Program-made: the position numbers and the translations under genes
The notes under the pieces: model-generated
The model's database searches: none
What the model was told of the DNA's origin: nothing
Seen by the model: only the letters and a program-made list of their open reading frames with translations
Shown: one piece after another, positions 21,330 through 31,259 of the stretch
How the letters are laid out: each line of letters opens with the position of its first letter
Position numbering within the stretch: the first letter of the stretch is position 1
From: Isoetes taiwanensis
Lineage: Eukaryota; Streptophyta; Lycopodiopsida; Isoetales; Isoetaceae
Direction: 5' to 3'
NCBI GenBank assembly: GCA_021234155.1
Contig: JAJEKV010000035.1
Span: 8,942,779-9,006,778 of the forward strand
DNA: 64,000 nt

Positions 21330-21770
21330 TCCAGGTGGTTTAGGCACAGATCCCACCGGCCGCACAGATCCCGCTTCGAGCATCACAGAGACCGCTCCAA
21401 GCGTACCACGATCCCGCTCAAGGCGGAAGAAATACCGTTAAAGCACATCCCGGTTCACGCTACACTCTTGCCCGGCCTTTGGGACAAGGTTGCTTTCGCT
21501 AATTCAGAGGTTGCTCGCTACACCACGGGGATAAAGAACACGGCGAAGAACAAAGAGACAGTCCGGCAAGCTCAAAGCATCTTGCAAGCATTGCATAACA
21601 TCCACGGAGGGTGGGAAGGAGCATATTCGATGAAAGGTCATGGGTGAAAGTGGAGAAGTCGGGATTGGGCGGTTGACGGTATCGAGAGGCACCTCCACGT
21701 GAGGCATTCCACACTCTTCAGGGTTGCCCCAAGGCTTACGTGACGGCATGAAGAAGCCCACAAGTTAATC
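21330..21770 (+). CDS. Possible terminal exon of the cargo gene
   Basis: A T-rich tract ending TTGCTCCAG near 21333 could be an acceptor. The following GC-rich sequence has coding character on the plus strand. In the second copy (about 55530-55940) it reads as a 135-codon open frame with GRNTDYGTDPVTLHSCGLW and KVQEAQGILQALHNIHGGWG. Copy 1 is frameshifted. The function is unknown. It follows the phosphatase-like part by about 480 bp, with two palindromes in between. Confidence 0.35.
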
Positions 21771-22093
21771 CCCTAAGGTGGACCACCTACCAAGATGATG
21801 TAATCAGTGTGACAAAGAAGATCCGCCATGGTCTCTGCTAGTCCAATGTAAAATACATTTGTATCCGCTCAATTTATTAATAAAAATTCTTTTCAACTAG
21901 ATCTTTGGTTTCAAACTTTAATGAATTTCCTTTGTTTCAGTTGCATTGTTTTGTTCTCGACTCGCTAACTGGGAAAACCGAGCAAAGCTCTGGATCAGAG
22001 TTTTATTCAAAAAAATTCAATTTAGGATAGTTTTCGGCCTGGGTGCTACTTTTTATGTAAATTAACCGTTCGAAAAAAATGGGAATGGAATGA

Positions 22094-22121
22094 GTCCCAC
22101 TTTAATTAAATAATTTAATTT
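22094..22121 (-). repeat. Right terminal inverted repeat (damaged) of the 12.3-kb transposon
   Basis: It starts GTCCCACTTTAATTAAAT as expected, but the outer TACGACTT is replaced by TAATTTAATTT. The second copy keeps the perfect form at 56287-56311. The AAAG target duplication follows at 22122-22125. Confidence 0.8.
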
Positions 22122-22838
22122 AAAGGATGGTATGCGGATCTTATAGAATGGATGAGGAAGTGGGGTCTAGACATTATACATCTACAAGAGAATCGTTCAA
22201 ACATTAGAGGATGGGTATGTGACCATCTCATTAGAAGGAATTGGAGGGTCCCGGAAACAAAAAAAGAGTTTTACAGAAAATACATAAACCCTACACTTCA
22301 AGAAGCCAAACACCTTCAGGAGAATCGTCCCGGCAATGAGACACCACCATAAGATGGCCAGGCTTAGCTCTCATAGACTTGGGGTGGAAGTAGGACGTTG
22401 GAGTAATATTCCTCATGAATTGAGGTTTTGCATGGTATGCAATATGCAAGAAGTTGAGGATGAGCTACATGCCCTCATAAGATGCCCTTCATATGAGGAG
22501 GTTCGACATAAGTATAGCATACATTCAAACTCATTACAGGAATTCTTTGAATTGCCTGGACATCAGATTGGAAAGTACCTAAAGGAGATGCTGACCCATA
22601 GAGAACACCTGTTAAACAACAAGGGCATTAGTGCTACAACGGAAGAGAGTTGGGAGGAGTCTAATGCATTTTTATCAGAGGATGCATTAGAGGATATCTT
22701 TTACAATGTTGAGTGTACATATTGATCGTCTCATAGACCTGGTGGTCTGCAGACGTAATAAATACAACATTTCATTTCCCATTTCATTTCATTCTCTCTC
22801 TCTCTCTCTCTCCCTCTCCCTCTCTCTCTCTCTCTCTC
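22122..22838 (+). pseudogene. LINE-C ORF2 C-terminus, hairpin and CT tail
   Basis: LINE coding resumes with KGWYADLIEWMRKWGLD, which aligns with RGWYADGVVWLKRWGLP of LINE-B. The zinc motif CMVCNMQEVEDELHALIRC is at about 22430-22486. The frame ends after EDIFYNVECTY at 22725. The 3' hairpin AGACC (22735-22739) and GGTCT (22744-22748) follows, then an AATAAAT box and a CT tract at about 22792-22838. A frameshift lies near 22340. This is the other half of the element at 5768-9838. Confidence 0.85.
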
Positions 22839-22839
22839 A

Positions 22840-23330
22840 TACACAACAACCTTGCTAGATAGTAAAGCAAACTTAACGTAGGTGAATTCTAAGTTGGTGG
22901 ATTCTCATATTGATTGATGCTCATTACCGTCGTTTATTATTATCTAATTGGTTGCTTATAGCCTCATAGTGTCCAGCTAATAAAGAAAGATTGTGGAAGA
23001 TTTTAATAATTCTCATCTCCTTTTGGTTGTCAGAAGGTGCAATGGAGATAGAAGGAAAAGGATCTGATAATAGACCAGATTGAGGTAGTTGTGCTCATCT
23101 TGGATATAGTTGCTTAGTTTGCTCATTTTCGCACCACAAAAATAGCCCAAAATATAGTTCAAGATTGTGGTTGTACACAAAAATTCAAACCATTTAGCAA
23201 TGATATATTTCTCGAGAATAGGCTTTTTGAATTTGCCACACAAGCCAAATGCCACGTTGGCCAAAATAATGTGGACCGCCAAATAATAACAAAAAATACC
23301 AAAAAGCCTAAACCAGAGACTGTGGAACCA
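22840..23330. other. Gene-poor stretch after LINE-C
   Basis: AT-rich unique sequence follows the LINE tail. No convincing coding frame is visible. It is duplicated at about 57064-57550. Confidence 0.4.
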
Positions 23331-23545
23331 TACCAAATAGCTTGTGGATCATAGCCAAACAGATCTTTTGGATCATAGCCAAACATAGATTGTCGGATCA
23401 TAGCTAGAGCTTGCCGAATCATGGGCAAAGCTTTTGCTTTTTGTTTCGATTGATTTTTGACCTTATGCATAGCCAGATCTTCTGGATCATAGCTTGTGGA
23501 TCATAGCATAGAGATTGCCGAATCATGGACAAGGCTTTTGCTATA
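23330..23545. repeat. Short tandem motif array (GGATCATAGC)
   Basis: The decamer GGATCATAGC or a close variant recurs about seven times, with spacers such as CAAACAGATCTTTT and TAGAGATTGCC. It is conserved as a block in the second copy at about 57555-57745, where spacers are shortened at CAG/CTG sites. Confidence 0.7.
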
Positions 23546-23616
23546 TGTAGTGCCAATTTTGTTTCGATTGATTTTTTATCTTGTGGATTTGGTTCAATCC
23601 TTAGTCTCCTAGCTTT

Positions 23617-24011
23617 TCATGGTTGTAAAAATGAAAAAAATTGTCTTGAATGATAGTGGATTGTCATACAGGGATTTGTTAAAGCATGAGGAGAAGTGTG
23701 TGGATCCATCAAAGATGCGCAAGTATTGGGGACCGAAGGTGGAGAATAAACAATCCTATAGACTGAGGGCTCTGAAAAAAGAGAAGAAAGAGGCTTTTCT
23801 GAGCATTTACAGAGCAATCTATGAGGAAAGAAGTCATGTTCAAAATGGACAGGTTAGTCAAGTTATGGCTGTAGCATGGTTTTTAAATGATGTTAAAGGT
23901 AAGGATATAGATTGGTTGAGTTTTTATAAGCATGCTTCAAAAAAGAGGTCTTCAATGCTATGGAATCCAGTTGGAGCAGTTTGTCGGAAGATAAATGGAC
24001 TGCATATTTGA
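23617..24011 (+). CDS. Unrecognised open frame, 131 codons
   Basis: The frame starts at an ATG in MVVKMKKIVLNDSGLSY and continues through KMRKYWGPKVENKQSYRLR, a lysine- and glutamate-rich helix and VMAVAWFLNDVKGKDIDWLSF to a TGA. The composition looks like a real cytosolic or nuclear protein segment and not random translation. The second copy (about 57840-58225) keeps the similarity with several frame changes. I do not recognise the family. It could be an exon of a larger gene or part of a mobile element. Confidence 0.4.
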
Positions 24012-24173
24012 GAATTTTGCTACTACAGTAATAGGTTATAAGGACTTAAAACCTAATGCACGTCATTTAATATATAATTTAATTATGGACATTCATTTGC
24101 AATAAGGATCTTGAACTAATGTTGCGCAGATGATATGCCATTTCTGTCTAAAAAAAGGGTTTAGAAAAAACAT

Positions 24174-24280
24174 ATTAAGTTTAGAAATTGGACTTGTGCC
24201 AATTCCCTTCGTTGATAATTAGCAACAGATACAAAATATGGTGGAAGGTCAACACCAACCACTTTTGCTCCAGGAAAGAC
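24174..24280 (-). pseudogene. SAM-dependent methyltransferase exon fragment
   Basis: On the minus strand, a splice acceptor (TTATCCAG, 24281-24288) precedes VFPGAKVVGVDLPPYFVSVANYQRRE. This is the motif I/II region of class I methyltransferases, where an acidic residue after a beta strand binds the SAM ribose (here VGVDL). Only this exon is seen, with no other methyltransferase exons nearby, so it is a fragment. Two further copies lie at about 58390-58489 and 44797-44900. Confidence 0.65.
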
Positions 24281-24299
24281 CTGGATAATACAAGAGTCG

Positions 24300-25010
24300 T
24301 AACAAATCGATAAAAATTCTGAACACCAGCTATACTTGCCATTTATGTAATAATATATAGACATGCAACAAATCAAAATAAGCAGATAAATAATGAGTAA
24401 CCTGATGGAGAGCAAAATGTGCTAAGTCCAGTTCTTCATCCAATGTCCACCACTAATGCAGGAATACGATTTAACATATTACACATCTTTTCATAATAGG
24501 AACCTCGCAACTTCTTATCACCATCAAGATCTATTTTTCTTCTCTACAATTGATTAGAAGCCCAACAGCCTAGTCTCATTAAAATTCTTGGTAGAAAAGA
24601 CTGAAGAGACTACAGATTTAAGAGCCATGCATCTGGATCAAATATATTTGCATGCACAGATTTCAAAGCTAGATCTATCTCTAGAGCTGCATCCCATGAC
24701 AAGTCTTCTTTCTAATGGGCATGAAAAAGCTTTAAATATTACTGCAATAACAAAATCTACAACCTTACTTAGGGCTAAGCGAGCCTGAAGAATATAAATG
24801 CTGATTTTGTTTTTTACTTCTGGATATTGCAAATTGTTTTGGGTGCCCAAGGAAACCCTATTGAAGTACCACGCTCTATAAATATTTTGTTGAATCCGCT
24901 GCAGCAAGCTGGAAGAACGGCGGGTTGCCTTATAGTGTCCCGAGGGTGTATTTACGTGTTTCCTATTTCATATTGGAGTTCATGGGAGACAAGTACCTGG
25001 GGATGTTGTC
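24300..25010. other. Gene-poor stretch
   Basis: AT-rich DNA with no reading frame I can support, conserved in the second copy at about 58500-59215. A short weak coding-like patch near 24930-25010 (GDKYLGMLSEPICS) precedes the repeat that starts at 25014. Confidence 0.4.
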
Positions 25011-25013
25011 AGA

Positions 25014-25134
25014 GCCAATATGTAGCATTATAACAGGGGGTTGTTTTTGTATTTTTGTACTTTTTTTCCTAAGGTTTTTATATGATTTGATAATAGTATT
25101 CCATGAGACGTACTAATCGGTACATCTAGAGTGC
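25014..25134. repeat. Dispersed repeat shared with 811-935
   Basis: This block from AATATGTAGCATTATAACAG to GTACATCTAGAGTGCAC also occurs inside LINE-A at 811-935 and, in the tandem copy, at 59217-59336. The three copies differ by small changes. It probably marks one end of an unknown mobile element. Confidence 0.7.
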
Positions 25135-25139
25135 ACATA

Positions 25140-26450
25140 CGCTCACTCCAAATTTAGTGGCATTTTTCAATGGTCATACCTATGATTTCTCTACATATCT
25201 GAAAATCAAACATGCGTGCATCGAACAAAGGTATTTTAGGGTTTTTTCGAGTTACATTTTTCTTTCATTGATGAGGCTCACAAGGCAAAAGCCAAAGGAG
25301 CCACATCTCATTTTGACTTCTACTTATGATGATGATGCGCCGGATGTTGTGATTCTTATGAGTCATAATGTTAGAAAATCTTGGGAAGTTGGAATCCTTG
25401 CATATCGGTTGTGGGCGTGGTTGAGCTTGCTCCTTTAATCGGCGATCTTGAGGAACATTCGACCATCATGCTTTGTTTTATCCCCTTTAAATCGATGTTG
25501 CTTTCATTATGTTTGTAGAAGACTCGGAGCAAGCGGGGGTCGAAACAAGGTAGAACACCTAAATCCAACGGTTTGTGTGGTGATGGGATCACGGGATCTG
25601 CTTTTACCACTTTTTCCGGCTACGGCTAATATCTTCATCTTGTTTCCTTCCGATTCCGCGAGTCCATTTCAAAGGATGATAACTTCATCCATAGTTACAA
25701 CTAGTTACAATAAATTATACTTCCACATAATTTTCTTCAAACGAACAAACGGTTGTACAAACGTTTCATGTTGTATGCAATAATTGTGGAGTTTCAAAGG
25801 TATTTTTCAACTATGATTCATTATGCATCTTCCAATGAGTTCTTAATGAAGTCAGAAATCTCTTTGTTTTGTGGACGCCACCTTTGCCGCGGTGATTAGA
25901 TAGATACAACATTTACCCGTGTTATGCCACTAGGCCCACAATCAAGCGTTCCCGGCTGACCACAAAAAGCTACATTGCTCATTGCCTCCGGTTAGATTGA
26001 CAACATGTGACCACCATCTTCGCTACGAGACGGCATGGGATTGGGGACAACATGTGACCACACATGCAGTCTTTGTCAAACGGTGTGGCTGAGGATGAGT
26101 CTCACACTTTCCGAGTTGCCCAGTTACGATTCGGGCGAGATCACGCCCCTTAATGCCCCGATGCCCTTGCATTTGAGAACACACCACAAGATGCGTCAAT
26201 TGGGGTCATTCATCCATCAGACCTCGCGAGGTCACCTTTGCCCCTTTCAGTTGTCCGTGACTAGGCAAAAGTGGTGCATGATCAGATATATTGGGATGTT
26301 TACATTTTATATGATTAGCACGCTTTGTCAACTTTAACGCCGCTTTTTTCCTTCAAAAACCAGGCGGGGGTTTTAATCCGGGCAAGAATCCGCTTGCTGC
26401 GTTTTTGTATTGGGTCCCATAGACCGATTGGTCTCCGTGGACGATAAAAG
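25140..26450. other. Unassigned stretch with ClpB-region-like repeat segments
   Basis: Parts of this stretch resemble the block at 28330-29050: AATGTTAGAAAATCTTGGGAAGTT near 25367, AATTATACTTCCACATAA near 25709, and GATTGACAACATGTGACCAC near 25995. It is therefore an older, diverged relative of that block. Short plus-strand frames (for example the one near 26035-26337) are not supported by homology. The second copy is at about 59340-60560. Confidence 0.45.
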
Positions 26451-26454
26451 TAAC

Positions 26455-26478
26455 TTCCTTCCTTCCTTCCTTCCTACA
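26455..26478. repeat. CTTC microsatellite
   Basis: CTTCCTTCCTTCCTTCC tetranucleotide run, also present at about 60630-60650 in the second copy. Confidence 0.8.
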
Positions 26479-26509
26479 ACCATTATGCCGTGAATTGTAA
26501 GAAGCTCAT

Positions 26510-26672
26510 GGCGGTCATATTGCTGGTTTATGTCGCGAATGAACCTCAAGCTTGTAGCATCTGGCAAGAAGTCCGACACCTTGCAAAAGGGTGTCCAATC
26601 TGGTAACGCATGCAGCCACCACCGCCACATTGCTCATCGTGATTGTCCCTCACTAGCTAAGTACTTTTGATT
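26510..26672 (+). pseudogene. Zinc-knuckle (CCHC-like) protein fragment, damaged
   Basis: In shifting frames this matches the better copy at 60700-60831, which reads CNICGKYGHLAKGVNTC followed by SHIARDCPQLSTFD. That is the signature of small nucleic-acid-binding zinc knuckles. Here the coding is broken by several short insertions at CAG/CTG-like positions. It is not enough to assign a gene. Confidence 0.45.
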
Positions 26673-26679
26673 AAGTGCT

Positions 26680-27194
26680 TTTGGTTAACTGCTTTTGTGC
26701 ATCCTGTTTGCCATTTAATTGTCTTTGTCGTAGATTCCAGCAATCTTGCTCCTTTATGATCTTCAATTTGTTTGTATACTTAGTTAGAAATGCCTCTCGC
26801 TTTTAAAGTCGAAAATGTAGCATCCAGAAGTTACCAATGTAGTCGCCTTGCTCTATAATGTTGCTATAGCCATGTTTTACAGATGGAGTTTTTCATTTTT
26901 CATAGATATAAGCAAAAGTTGAAGATTTTGATTTTTTTGCAGGAGATGGATTCTAATATCAATAAGGATTCTCGTTTTGGTACAAATGAAAATCTCTATT
27001 GTATTGTTTGTAAGAATACTGCCATTTATGTCTACATGAAAGAGATTAGAATTATTGGAACAATGTTAAAAGGCAACTCCGCCAGCTTTTTCGGATGGTT
27101 TTCATCAAATATTTTATTATTCAATTTGGCTACATTTAAGAGCAAATCCTAGCATCCACATGTGAAGGCACTATTCAAGGTCGAAAAAACTTTT
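26680..27194. other. Gene-poor stretch
   Basis: AT-rich sequence with an 89-codon open frame at 26883-27152 that has no recognisable features. The second copy (about 60840-61350) breaks that frame. Nothing else is visible. Confidence 0.4.
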
Positions 27195-28029
27195 TACATT
27201 AATTGTGTCCTCTACTTTGTTTATATTGTATATTGTAACTGAGATCTATTATTATATGGTTCTACATGAAGAAGGTGTAAACCCGATTGCGGATAATGTT
27301 TCCTAATACACATCCACATGAAACCATATTATGGTTCCCTTGATTGTTTCCATATGTTCTTTATCCTGCTTATCTTTATTTAAACCTGCAAATCACCATA
27401 TTCTTACATGGCAAATCACCATATTCTTACATTTGTTTATTTTTGGCACTTATGTACTTACATAAATAATCTCTATAGTGTATATTTCTTGGCACTTCAA
27501 TATTTACATAAACAAAGCTAACCTGCCCATAAAGTTTACCTATGTTTTTAGTTAGGGCCCGAAGGCCCAAAATTTTTTAATATAACAAATACACAACTAC
27601 CATTAACATTATTAACACAAACCATTGCACTTAACACATTTAAATTAAAATCCCCTTAAACCCCCTTTGGTTTGGGTGCATATTCACAATGGGTTTCGTG
27701 AGGGGGGCGAGCCCCAAGAATATAGTTATAATACATGTACAAAATTAACACCATTAAGTACATTCTCTCAAACCTTATAGTATTTTGCAAACCTTAATAT
27801 ACAAGAGATACAAAACTTGTACATGCATACCCCACAAACGAGGATTGTTATATACGGTTCAGATCTTGGAATAAATGGCAAATATGCCCATCCTAAGACT
27901 CGTTGTTTCTAATAACCCCCGTGAATAATATGCACCCAAACCAAAGGGGGTTTAAGGGGGATTTTAATTTAAATGTGTTAAGTGCAATGGTTTGTGTTAA
28001 TAATGTTAATGGTAGTTGTGTATTTGGTA
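27195..28029. mobile_element. About 835-bp insertion with foldback core, absent from the second copy
   Basis: Copy 1 has this block where the second copy (around 61351-61360) reads straight through from the flank ...AAAACTTTT to GATGTAGGAGTTG. It holds an AT-rich left part, a hairpin-bearing dispersed repeat (GGGCC-CGAA-GGCCC at 27555-27568, related to 1806-2237), and a long inverted repeat (27586-27687 against 27921-28026). The second copy is effectively an empty site. No coding frame is visible, so it is non-autonomous. Confidence 0.75.
27586..28026. repeat. Foldback element with about 102-bp inverted repeats
   Basis: The left arm 27586-27687 (CAAATACACAACTACCATTA...) is the near-perfect reverse complement of the right arm 27921-28026. 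The differences are a 3-base insertion and one extra G in the G run. A spacer of about 230 bp lies between. The transcript would form a very stable hairpin, so small RNAs could be made from it. Confidence 0.85.
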
Positions 28030-28250
28030 GATGTAGGAGTTGATAAAGAGACGATGATCTCTACTTAGTCTACATATCCTGATCAATAGATGCTTTATTT
28101 GCCATTTGAATTGACTTAACAACAAAAACCCCTACCCAAAGTCTAGTGACCAAGCATTAATGGGGACAATCAGGAAAATGTTAGTGTGGTGCCTTATATT
28201 TCTATAGTTCTTTAAAACTCCTAAAAATAATCATAGCTCCTCAAAAAAAA

Positions 28251-28683
28251 CTGCAGAAGGAAGTAAAAAATTCGGAGAGGAAAATAGTTATGTTCATTGA
28301 TGAGATTCACATTGTTGTGGGCGCAGGTAAGCATCCATAGGGTCCCATTTTGTTTCTACTTATGAATTAGAATCAGGTAATTTTCTGAAGGGAATATTAT
28401 AGTGAGGAAAACATAATGTTAGAAAATTTTGGGAAGTTACAAAAAATCTTAAACATCATAGACCATCGCTGGAGCCCTTTAATAGACGAATGATGAAGGC
28501 ATCAGCACGATCTTCTGATGCAACAACATGACAAGAATGATAGAGTCTCATGTTTGTAAGCTCGGAAAGAAGTAACAGCAAATGATATTGCCGAGGTTGT
28601 CAGCAAGTGGACTGGTATTTCTGTGTCCAGATTGCAGCAATCTGAAATGGAGAAGCTTCTCCACTTAGATGAACAGCTTCATT
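28251..28683 (+). pseudogene. ClpB/Hsp101-like fragment (two exon pieces)
   Basis: Piece one (28251-28326) reads LQKEVKNSERKIVMFIDEIH, then IVVGAG and a GTAAGC donor. This is the first ATPase Walker B region of ClpB/Hsp101 (normally VILFIDEIHLVLGAG). Piece two (about 28569-28683) reads [17 protein letters not shown], then [18 protein letters not shown], the start of the second ATPase module. The long middle domain that should lie between them is missing, so this is a rearranged fragment of the disaggregase gene. The second copy at 61578-62011 is nearly identical. Confidence 0.8.
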
Positions 28684-28840
28684 TCAATAAATTAAACTTC
28701 CACATAACAAGCCTTTTCAATAAATTATACTTCCACATAATAAGTCTTTGCAAAACATGACCTTTTTTTTTCTGTTGTTTCATGTTGTGTTCAGACCAAA
28801 TATTGGATGTTGTGTTCAACTATGGACCAAATATTGGATG

Positions 28841-29050
28841 GACAGATAGATAGATACTTGTTTTAACGCCATGCCACCGACGATAGATAGATACTTGTTT
28901 TAACGCCATGCCACTAGGGCAACATCCAACCGACATGTGACCACACACTACACTACATTGCTCTGGTTAGATTGACAACATGTGACCACACACTACACTA
29001 CATTGCTCTATAGATTGACAACATGTGACCACACACTACACTACATTGCC
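28841..29050. repeat. Two short minisatellites (40 bp x2, about 50 bp x3)
   Basis: GATAGATAGATACTTGTTTT plus AACGCCATGCCAC occurs twice, at about 28845 and 28883. GACA(AC)ATGTGACCACACACT plus ACACTACATTGC occurs three times, between 28930 and 29050. The same arrays are at about 62165-62380 in the second copy. Confidence 0.8.
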
Positions 29051-29170
29051 CACTTGACATTGCATCTCAGGAGCCCGCCAGCTCGTGAGTGCAATTCTCA
29101 GCTTTGAACTCGAGACCTGTAAGTTGCTAGAACCAAGCAGTGTTACCACTAGACCAAACATCCGTGACGC
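29050..29170 (-). mobile_element. tRNA-like SINE head with Pol III box A and box B
   Basis: On the minus strand the sequence TGGTCTAGTGGTAACAC (29140-29156) fits the tRNA-type box A, and CTCGAGTTCAAAGCTG (29099-29114) fits box B, about 30 bases downstream. The tRNA cloverleaf is not complete, as expected of a SINE derived from a tRNA. The neighbouring 50-bp minisatellite may be its tail. The second copy is at 62385-62500 with the same boxes. Confidence 0.55.
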
Positions 29171-29985
29171 CAATGTATTAATTGATCCATTCAACTGCTT
29201 ATATTACGCTTTATTTCATGAAACAATTTTCGGGCCAGAAAACCACTATACAAAAAGGAAAAATGGCAATATTTTTGGAAGATAAAATACAATTTCCATG
29301 ACTAGACCCATAACTTTTGTGGCATACCCGAACTATAGGCGGTTTGCACGCCCATTTTCCATCAAATTTAACTTCCCATGCGTATTTATTTTATTTTCTA
29401 CTAACACAAATCTTGTTCCTCGAACACGCCTTTGCCACCGGCTACTCTTTTCTCACAATTATTTTTTTTTTTTGATGAATTCATTCAGCCAGTGAGTGAG
29501 GAAAAAAACATCCGTTTTGTGGATTGCCAAAAGGCGAGGTTTCTCGCTACACATTTGTTGTTACCAACACATCTCTCTGCTCAAGAGCCTAGCCAAGGCT
29601 TGCTTTGTTTTTGCAAAGGTCTGGCCCTCTCTCGCTATATGATTTCTCAATCTTAAATATTATATCCAACTCTTTGAATGTCTTGCCAATCGCATTTTAT
29701 GAACTTTCTCGATAAGTCACCAAGCAAACTTTGGACTTAAGTAATCCCACATCTATACACAAACCAGCCACCATTAAGCACCATGAATTAGGCACATAGG
29801 ATTACAAAATAGTCTAAAAAGGTCAAAGAAGAAACAATACATAATCAAAAGTAGAGCCCTAAAATGGGTCAGAAGATGCACATAGAACACGCACTAATTA
29901 ATGTATAAGACGAAGCAAAACTCTGATACCTCAACCGAAGATCTTAAAACCCTAATATAAAAAACTAAACTAACCACCTAAAAGC
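29170..29985. other. Gene-poor stretch
   Basis: AT-rich DNA, with only short frames that are broken in the second copy (about 62500-63295). Nothing recognisable. Confidence 0.4.
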
Positions 29986-29989
29986 TTGA

Positions 29990-30420
29990 AGATGGTCGTC
30001 TTTTCGATGTCAAGGGATTTTCTCCGAGCTTAGCCGCATCAACATGATAATTATTGTACTCGAATACCTTTGCAAGAATTTTAGTTGAAATTATAAGCAA
30101 AGGGATTTTGTCAGCGCCCTCTTTTTGTTGGATCATATTTTTTATTAAGGGGATTTAAAAGCTACGGCCCTTTCTTCGAAGCTCAAATATTTCTCCTTCC
30201 CAAATTTCTAGACCTTGAGCTTCCTCATACAATTATTTTCCTCATCGCTACATTTATGCCTAAACCAATCGAGGCAACTGACCTTTGATGGTTTCACCAT
30301 TTTGCTCTTGTCACCTTTATTACTTGTTCCTGCGCCGAGTTGGGGTTGACTATAAATCACAATCTCATGGCAGAAGAGACACTCGCACTTTGAGGCACAT
30401 GATTTTGTTCCAAGTTTCAA
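29990..30420 (-). pseudogene. SKP1-like gene, first copy (frameshifted)
   Basis: This is the same gene as 63298-63747, which is open. In this copy the first 70 codons (from ATG 30420) are intact. The frame is lost around 30200, where the second copy has CCCAGCTTCGGACC and this one CCCAAATTTCTAGACC, and again near 30170. The SKP1 POZ part then lies in another frame. SKP1 joins F-box proteins to cullin-1 in SCF ubiquitin ligases. The break sits at a CAG triplet and could be a consensus error. Confidence 0.7.
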
Positions 30421-30429
30421 TTTTGAATC

Positions 30430-31000
30430 TTCAAATATCGAACAACAAACCTAACTAGCACCAATATGAATACGACACTTATAGTGTTTTTTCAACCTTA
30501 GATCATGTCATATTATATTTTCCTTTAGGATCCCGTGCAAATGCAGTTTCAACAACTGTGTGTTATTCATTGTAATCCTGATCCTCTATATTATGCTGTT
30601 CATTTGGTGGATGTAAATTTGTTGGAGTGTCGTTATATAGCAGCCAGTTATAAATGTTTGAGGCGTTTTTTATTCCTTCTTTTTGGAACGTCTTCTGATT
30701 CATTAGGTCATCAAACAGAGTTTCTTGGCTTCTGATAGCGGATTGATGGTGCATCTACTGCAAGGAGCTCAAATTCTGTTGTAAAATGCGGCACAAAGAA
30801 GACTTGAGTCATTGTTGCGGGAAGAAGATCTTGCCTATGGTACTTGCATCATATTCAAACTTGAAAAGTCACCCATTGTCCAGTTCAAAGAAACACCACC
30901 TGAGAATTAGCTGTTCACTGCCACTTGCCACTGTTTCAGTCTTCGCTGAATTTGTCAAACCTCCATGATGTGGCTGTGTGGTTGAAGTTTTTACCATATT
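30430..31000. other. Unassigned stretch with possible exon
   Basis: A short coding-like patch near 30537-30735 (DPLYYAVHLVDVNLLECRY) begins after a possible acceptor and recurs at the window end (about 63865-64000). I do not recognise it. The rest shows no feature. Confidence 0.35.
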
Positions 31001-31007
31001 TTTTAGC

Positions 31008-31130
31008 AGATATCACATCTATGCTTGCAGCTTATGCTCAACAAGGGATTCCAAAGGATGCATTAGAGATGCCGTTGATAGACAGATAGATGCCGTTGAG
31101 AAACATGGCTTCATGGAATGCTATGCTTTT
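31008..31130 (+). pseudogene. PPR-like repeat fragment
   Basis: The frame ADITSMLAAYAQQGIPKDAL followed by EMP has the pattern of one pentatricopeptide L-type motif (compare the family pattern W-MIAAYAQ-G-EAL-MF). PPR proteins bind organelle RNA. Only one motif is convincing and no larger PPR gene is present, so this is a fragment at best. Confidence 0.4.
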
Positions 31131-31259
31131 AATATATTCTCTAACAAGGGACGATGCATATTGCTTTGTGCAAACTTGCTATTCTTTAGATCTAAAACTG
31201 TGGTATTAGTTGCCAGGCAAAGACCAAAAGCGCTACCGGAACTGAAACATTAGATTAGA

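Larger units (their letters stand above)
9839..22121. mobile_element. 12.3-kb TIR DNA transposon with DUF7869 transposase and phosphatase-like cargo
   Basis: The left end AAGTCGTATTTAAT...GGGAC (25 bp, 9839-9863) is mirrored by the right end, seen perfectly in the second copy at 56287-56311 and in a damaged form here at 22094-22121. A 4-bp AAAG target duplication flanks it. Inside are a leftward transposase gene (about 12937-10073), an AT-rich divergent spacer, and a rightward multi-exon gene (about 13289-21770) with an FCP1-homology domain. Internal palindromes are dense from 14.3 to 21.2 kb. The repeated motif TGGGACTC lies near the left end (about 9877 and 9894), with its complement next to the right TIR. 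A 4-bp duplication would suit Sola- or Ginger-type elements, but the superfamily is not settled. Confidence 0.8.

Noticed and set aside
27555-28029. Helitron 3' end (hairpin near a CTAA-like end)
   Set aside because: On the minus strand the hairpin is directly followed by CTAA without the usual spacer, and the other copy (1830-1844) does not keep the CTRR motif.
29099-29156. Functional tRNA gene
   Set aside because: Only box A and box B are conserved; acceptor and anticodon stems do not pair, so a SINE is the better reading.
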